From: DATARH01 sp036008175
GTDB taxonomy: Bacteria; Pseudomonadota; Alphaproteobacteria; ATCC43930; CGMCC-115725
Reading direction: 5' to 3'
DNA: 64,000 bases
NCBI GenBank assembly: GCA_036008175.1
Contig: DASYOB010000147.1
Coordinates: forward strand, 89,733 to 153,732
Shown: one piece after another, positions 61,825 to 64,000 of the stretch
Numbering within the stretch: the first letter of the stretch is position 1
How the letters are laid out: every line of letters begins with the position of its first letter
The notes under the pieces: generated by a model
Database searches by the model: none
Told to the model about the DNA's origin: nothing
The model's input: the letters and a program-made list of their open reading frames with translations, nothing else
Position numbers and translations under genes: made by a program

Positions 61825-62727
61825 ATGAACCGGCCCGAATCCGATCTCGAACCGTGGCAATGGCCGGACGAGCATTGGCGCAAGCTGGTCGGCCGGGTGC
61901 GGGCGGGACGCGCGCTGCGGCCGCGCGAATGGCCGGGCGGGGCGCGTTGCGCGGTAGCGCTCTCTTTCGACAGCGATCATGAGACCAGCGATCTGCGCGA
62001 GGGCGGCAAGTCGATCGGCCGGCTCGCCTGGGGCCAGTTTGGCAATCGGGTCGGAGTACCCCGCATCCTGCGGCTGTTGGAGCGCTATGGGGTCAAGGCA
62101 ACCTTCTACGTTCCGGCGGTGACCGCGCTGCTTCATCCGGACGAGCAGCGCCGCATTGTCGCCGAAGGCCATGAGATCGGCATTCATGGCTGGATCCACG
62201 AGCTGAACTCCGTCCTGCCCTACGAGGCAGAGCGCGACCTGATGCTACGCTCGGCGGATACGCTCGAAAAGGTCAGCGGCATGCGGCCGGTCGGCCTGCG
62301 CACACCGTCCTGGGATTTCAGCTGGAACACGCTGCCGATCGAGGCCGAAATGGACCTCCTATACGACTCTTCGCTGATGTCGGACGAGGATTGCTACGAG
62401 CTATTGCTCGACGGCGAGCCGTGCGGGGTCGTCGAGCTGCCGGTCGAATGGGTGCGTGACGACGCGGTGTATTTCATGATGAACCGCTTCTCGGCGTTGC
62501 GGCCGTATACGCCACCCACCGACGTCCTCGATATCTTCCGGCGCGAATTCGAGGCAGCCTATGAAGAGGGGGGTATCTTCCAATTGACGATGCATCCGCA
62601 CGTCATCGGCTACCGGTCGCGGATCTGGATCATCGAGGAGCTAATCCGGCTGGCCCAGTCCCGCCAAGGCGTATGGTTTGCCACCCATGCAGAGGTGGCG
62701 CGCTGGGCCAAGGAGCACGCCGCCTGA
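61825..62727 (+). CDS. Polysaccharide deacetylase family protein
   Basis: A 300-residue NodB-like hydrolase without a signal peptide. It has the metal-binding motif ALSFDSDHETSDL (about residues 49-61), the second His cluster EIGIHGWIHELNSV, RTPSWDFSWNTLPIE and the late QLTMHPHVIGYRSRIW. The variant DSDHE in place of TFDDG is typical of a subgroup that acts on small amides or N-acyl compounds rather than chitin, such as allantoinase-like enzymes; the substrate here is unknown. AGGAGAGG precedes ATG 61825. Confidence 0.9.
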   Translation: MNRPESDLEPWQWPDEHWRKLVGRVRAGRALRPREWPGGARCAVALSFDSDHETSDLREGGKSIGRLAWGQFGNRVGVPRILRLLERYGVKATFYVPAVTALLHPDEQRRIVAEGHEIGIHGWIHELNSVLPYEAERDLMLRSADTLEKVSGMRPVGLRTPSWDFSWNTLPIEAEMDLLYDSSLMSDEDCYELLLDGEPCGVVELPVEWVRDDAVYFMMNRFSALRPYTPPTDVLDIFRREFEAAYEEGGIFQLTMHPHVIGYRSRIWIIEELIRLAQSRQGVWFATHAEVARWAKEHAA

Positions 62728-62813
62728 CCACCGCATCTCAGCCGATTTAATCGTTTACCGTCTCTTAACGGCCGGGGCGGAAAACTGCTCGGGGGTGCGA
62801 GGATGGCCGTGGC

Positions 62814-63377
62814 ATGGACGATCCATATGAGAGTTCTGGTGGAGGCGGCGGTGCTCTCGGCTGGGCGCTCCGGCAGGTGGCGATCTGGGGCGGGCTCGGG
62901 CTGCTGCTCTACGCCGGCGTCGCCAACCGCACCTGGTTTCAGGGGTCGCAGCCTCCCCAACGCCCCGCCATCCAGACCGCGGTGGGTCAGCAGATCCAAC
63001 CGGCATCACCGAATTCGCTCGTCTATCATGCCGACCCGCGCGGTCATTTTTGGGTCGAAGGCATCGTCAACGGAGCACCGGTGCGTTTCATGGTCGATAC
63101 CGGCGCCAGCTTTGTCGCCTTGACCATGGCCGATGCCGCCGCGGCCGGGATCGGTCGCGGCAATCTCGTCTTCAACCTGGCGGTTGCGACCGCCAACGGC
63201 CAGACACGGGCTGCACCGGTAAAATTGCGCGAGGTCCGGGTCGGCCAGCTGTCGATCGACGACGTGCCCGCGCTGGTGCAGGAAAACCTCGGTATTTCGC
63301 TTCTCGGCATGAGCTTTCTGAAGCGGCTCGACGGGTTCGAAATCCACGAGGGAAGCTTGACCATCAACTGGAATTGA
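62814..63377 (+). CDS. Membrane-anchored retropepsin-like aspartic protease (TIGR02281 type)
   Basis: A 187-residue protein. A short Gly-rich lead is followed by one membrane helix at about residues 18-38 (VAIWGGLGLLLYAGVA), then a periplasmic retropepsin-like domain with the catalytic motif RFMVDTGASFVALT (about 91-104) and the closing LLGMSFLKRLDGFEI. The family works as a homodimer; substrate unknown. It stands between the deacetylase and aspS. Confidence 0.9.
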   Translation: MDDPYESSGGGGGALGWALRQVAIWGGLGLLLYAGVANRTWFQGSQPPQRPAIQTAVGQQIQPASPNSLVYHADPRGHFWVEGIVNGAPVRFMVDTGASFVALTMADAAAAGIGRGNLVFNLAVATANGQTRAAPVKLREVRVGQLSIDDVPALVQENLGISLLGMSFLKRLDGFEIHEGSLTINWN

Positions 63378-63498
63378 GCCGGACACGACCTTACAGCCCC
63401 TCGCTGAGCAACCGTCCCGGCACTGGCGCGTTTCTTGACAAAAGCGGCCGATCCGTGCGTCTTCGCCGCGCCTCGACCCAGCGCCGGACAAGTTTTCG

Positions 63499-64000
63499 AT
63501 GCATGCCTATCGCACCCATACCTGCGGCGCGCTGCGCCTTGGCCACGCGGGTGAGACCGCGCGGCTTTCCGGCTGGGTGCACAGGAAGCGCGACCACGGC
63601 CAGCTCCTGTTTGTCGATCTGCGCGACCATTACGGCATCACCCAATGCGTGATCGACGTCTCATCGCCGCTCTTCGGTGAGGTCGACGCGCTCAGGCTCG
63701 AAAGCGTCGTCTCGCTGACCGGGCAGATCGTCAAGCGCTCGCCGGATACCATCAATCCGAGCCTGGCGACCGGCGAGGTAGAGCTGGTCATCAGTGTGAT
63801 CGAGGTGCTGTCTGGTGCCGAGCCCTTGCCGTTCCCGGTCAATAGCGAAGCCGAATACCCCGAGGACATGCGGCTCGCCTACCGCTTCCTCGATCTGCGG
63901 CGGGAGCGCGAGCACGCCAACATCATGCTGCGCAGCCAGGTCATCGCCACGATCCGCCGATTGATGCTGGCGCAGGGCTTTACCGAATTTCAGACGCCGA
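63499..64000 (+). CDS. aspS: Aspartyl-tRNA synthetase, partial (C-terminus off the right edge)
   Basis: An open frame of 167 codons runs off the right end. ATG 63499 begins HAYRTHTCGALRLGHAGETA, followed by the OB-fold anticodon-binding domain (RLSGWVHRKRDHGQLLFVDL, RDHYGITQCVIDV), VSLTGQIVKRSPDTINPSLA, FPVNSEAEYPEDMRLAYRFL and DLRREREHANIMLRSQVIAT, all characteristic of bacterial AspRS. The class II catalytic core is beyond the window. A TTGACA at 63435 may be a -35 element but has no clear -10. Confidence 0.95.
   Translation, partial: MHAYRTHTCGALRLGHAGETARLSGWVHRKRDHGQLLFVDLRDHYGITQCVIDVSSPLFGEVDALRLESVVSLTGQIVKRSPDTINPSLATGEVELVISVIEVLSGAEPLPFPVNSEAEYPEDMRLAYRFLDLRREREHANIMLRSQVIATIRRLMLAQGFTEFQTP

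Noticed and set aside
63435..63440. TTGACA as an aspS promoter
   Set aside because: No -10 element lies at the expected distance, so it is mentioned only within the aspS entry.

Overview
The window looks like chromosomal DNA of a GC-rich alphaproteobacterium. Supporting points are the order bamE-like / ubiquinol-cytochrome c chaperone / yceD / rpmF / plsX / fabH / ihfA / MerR, the MucR/Ros regulator, the LdtR-like MarR protein, K+-independent hppA, glyA-nrdR-ribDEH-nusB-thiL, and the style of the intergenic palindromes. The exact genus cannot be read from the sequence; a Rhodospirillales- or Hyphomicrobiales-type soil organism with large catabolic capacity fits best. No rRNA genes or CRISPR array were seen; one tRNA (Pro, GGG) is present.

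Layout. 0-3 kb: a tyrosine integrase translationally coupled to an unknown protein that runs off the left edge, a deleted baeRF-type gene, and a ribosome hibernation factor fused to a cold-shock domain. 3-12 kb: two paralogous peptide-type substrate-binding proteins separated by an IS630 transposase scrap and an SDR gene, followed by a complete dppBCDF-type ABC transporter. 12-27 kb: a catabolic and accessory block with two orphan CoxL-like molybdenum hydroxylase subunits, CysQ, a double-DUF427 protein, an amidase with an AtzG-like partner, a GST, a threonine-aldolase-like enzyme, an unusual CinA-C/nucleotidylyltransferase fusion bounded by inverted repeats, a BNR-repeat protein with a MoaD-like partner, and a VOC/MarR divergent pair. 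27-47 kb: acyl-CoA and branched-chain metabolism, with two CaiB/BaiF CoA-transferases, a Zn alcohol dehydrogenase, a GMC oxidoreductase, etfBA with a 3-hydroxyacyl-CoA dehydrogenase, a third substrate-binding protein, isobutyryl-CoA-type dehydrogenase, 3-hydroxyisobutyryl-CoA hydrolase, 3-hydroxyisobutyrate dehydrogenase and glutaryl-CoA dehydrogenase. The valine-type set is split by a mosaic interval at 38-43 kb that carries a broken copy of an acyl-CoA dehydrogenase 3' end, an AT-richer PD-(D/E)XK-like nuclease gene and a Rieske dioxygenase pair. 47-64 kb: core housekeeping genes (mucR, glyA, nrdR, rib genes, nusB, thiL, hppA, rpmF, plsX, fabH, ihfA, tRNA-Pro) ending inside aspS.

How the parts work together. 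The Dpp-type transporter and extra binding proteins suggest uptake of peptides or other small amides. The amidase, Rieske dioxygenase, molybdenum hydroxylases, CoA-transferases and acyl-CoA dehydrogenases form a broad catabolic toolkit, with ETF passing electrons to the respiratory chain. Genes within operons often overlap by 4 bp (ATGA, GTGA or TTGA), indicating translational coupling. The most unusual parts are the inverted-repeat-bounded fusion gene, the 38-41 kb mosaic with the nuclease, the decayed baeRF gene beside the HPF-CSD fusion, and the hppA leader hairpin.
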